A stretch of 64,000 nt of DNA, taken from positions 4,096,001 through 4,160,000 of the forward strand of contig NZ_CP144906.1 of NCBI RefSeq assembly GCF_036699995.1, in the 5' to 3' direction. Source of the stretch: Clostridium beijerinckii (GTDB lineage: Bacteria; Bacillota; Clostridia; Clostridiales; Clostridiaceae). Below the pieces are notes generated by a model, which was given only the letters and a program-made list of their open reading frames with translations, was not told the origin of the DNA and made no database searches. Below, in pieces: positions 61,199-64,000 of this stretch. The translations under genes and the position numbers were made by a program. Positions within the stretch are counted from its first letter, which is position 1, and every line of letters starts with the position of its first letter.

Positions 61199-61472
61199 TG
61201 CATGTTTTTCCCAAATCTTCGATTTGGTTGAAAAACAGCACACCAACGAACGTATGTGAGTTAGTGTTTCCTTAGAAAAAAATAACCCAAGTTCATCGCT
61301 TATACTATTTTTTCAGCAATTATATTAAATAATTACTACTTAAAAGAACCTTGTTCTTTCAAAATTGCACATAAGTGAGAGTCCAAATTTTATATTTGGA
61401 TACTCGAACTTACTCAGCGAACGCCAGTGAGTCGAGCTTCCTCTATTAATGTATATTACAACTTGATTATAT
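61199..61472 (-). other. 23S-5S rRNA spacer
   Basis: Contains stems CCAAAT-cttcg-ATTTGG with flanks, GTGAGAGTCCAAATTTTATA (also at 17664-17702), CTCGACTCACTGGCGTTCGC (related to the insert at 7803), and the usual TTGAAAGAACAAGG-type processing region. No tRNA gene. Confidence 0.8.

Positions 61473-64000
<2,528 letters not shown>

Overview
The window looks like a chromosomal segment of a cluster I Clostridium. It is very AT-rich, ribosome binding sites are strong AGGAGG type, and gene content is clostridial: DUF1659/DUF2922 pair, DUF1540 and YmaF-like proteins, energy-coupling-factor metal transporters, cobalamin riboswitches. An rRNA operon end (23S then 5S, minus strand) closes the right side. 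The species is not determined; a solventogenic Clostridium (C. beijerinckii/butyricum type) is an inference from general character only.

0-9.4 kb: a partial LacI-type regulator, a large secreted protein joining a cysteine-phytase-like phosphatase to a GxGYxYP domain, an Ntn amidohydrolase of the penicillin V acylase/bile salt hydrolase family, an ECF sigma/anti-sigma pair, the DUF1659/DUF2922 pair split by a block of hairpins, and two tandem paralogous secreted small proteins. 9.5-15.4 kb: an apparently little-described cluster of a small secreted protein, a strong intercistronic hairpin, two FtsX-type permeases and an ATPase, followed by a secreted permuted-papain-fold protein, a membrane-anchored protein and a small membrane protein. 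It resembles a peptide export or immunity locus.

16-30 kb: nickel ECF transporter (NikMN, Q, O) with HypB, DUF3842, a broken isoprenylcysteine methyltransferase-like gene, a MarR regulator with a frameshifted serine hydrolase, DUF445 and ApbE proteins. Then come two back-to-back giant palindromic repeats and a cobalamin riboswitch driving a BtuFCD-type importer. 30-41.5 kb: GNAT and AraC/GyrI proteins, an IS6-like element with its 8-bp target duplication, a HTH-DUF2087-GIY-YIG-like protein, a GGDEF diguanylate cyclase surrounded by remnants of lost GGDEF copies, and a second cobalamin riboswitch controlling a cobalt ECF operon (CbiQ-O-M-N). Two gaps of that operon are filled by tandem hairpin repeats.

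41.5-61 kb: many small genes (DUF1540, acetyltransferases, YmaF, aldo/keto reductase, YcxB, lipoproteins), then a prophage remnant. The remnant has an Xre regulator, replication protein, DnaC loader, ArpU-like late regulator and GH25 lysozyme, but no integrase or virion genes. A second identical IS copy without target duplication bounds it on the right, suggesting an IS-mediated deletion. 61-64 kb: rRNA terminator, 5S, spacer and the 3' part of 23S.

Metal and cofactor economy links the centre of the window: nickel uptake plus HypB, cobalt uptake, and B12 uptake, the last two under cobalamin riboswitches. Throughout, intergenic space is rich in dispersed hairpin and palindrome families, several unexplained by any gene.
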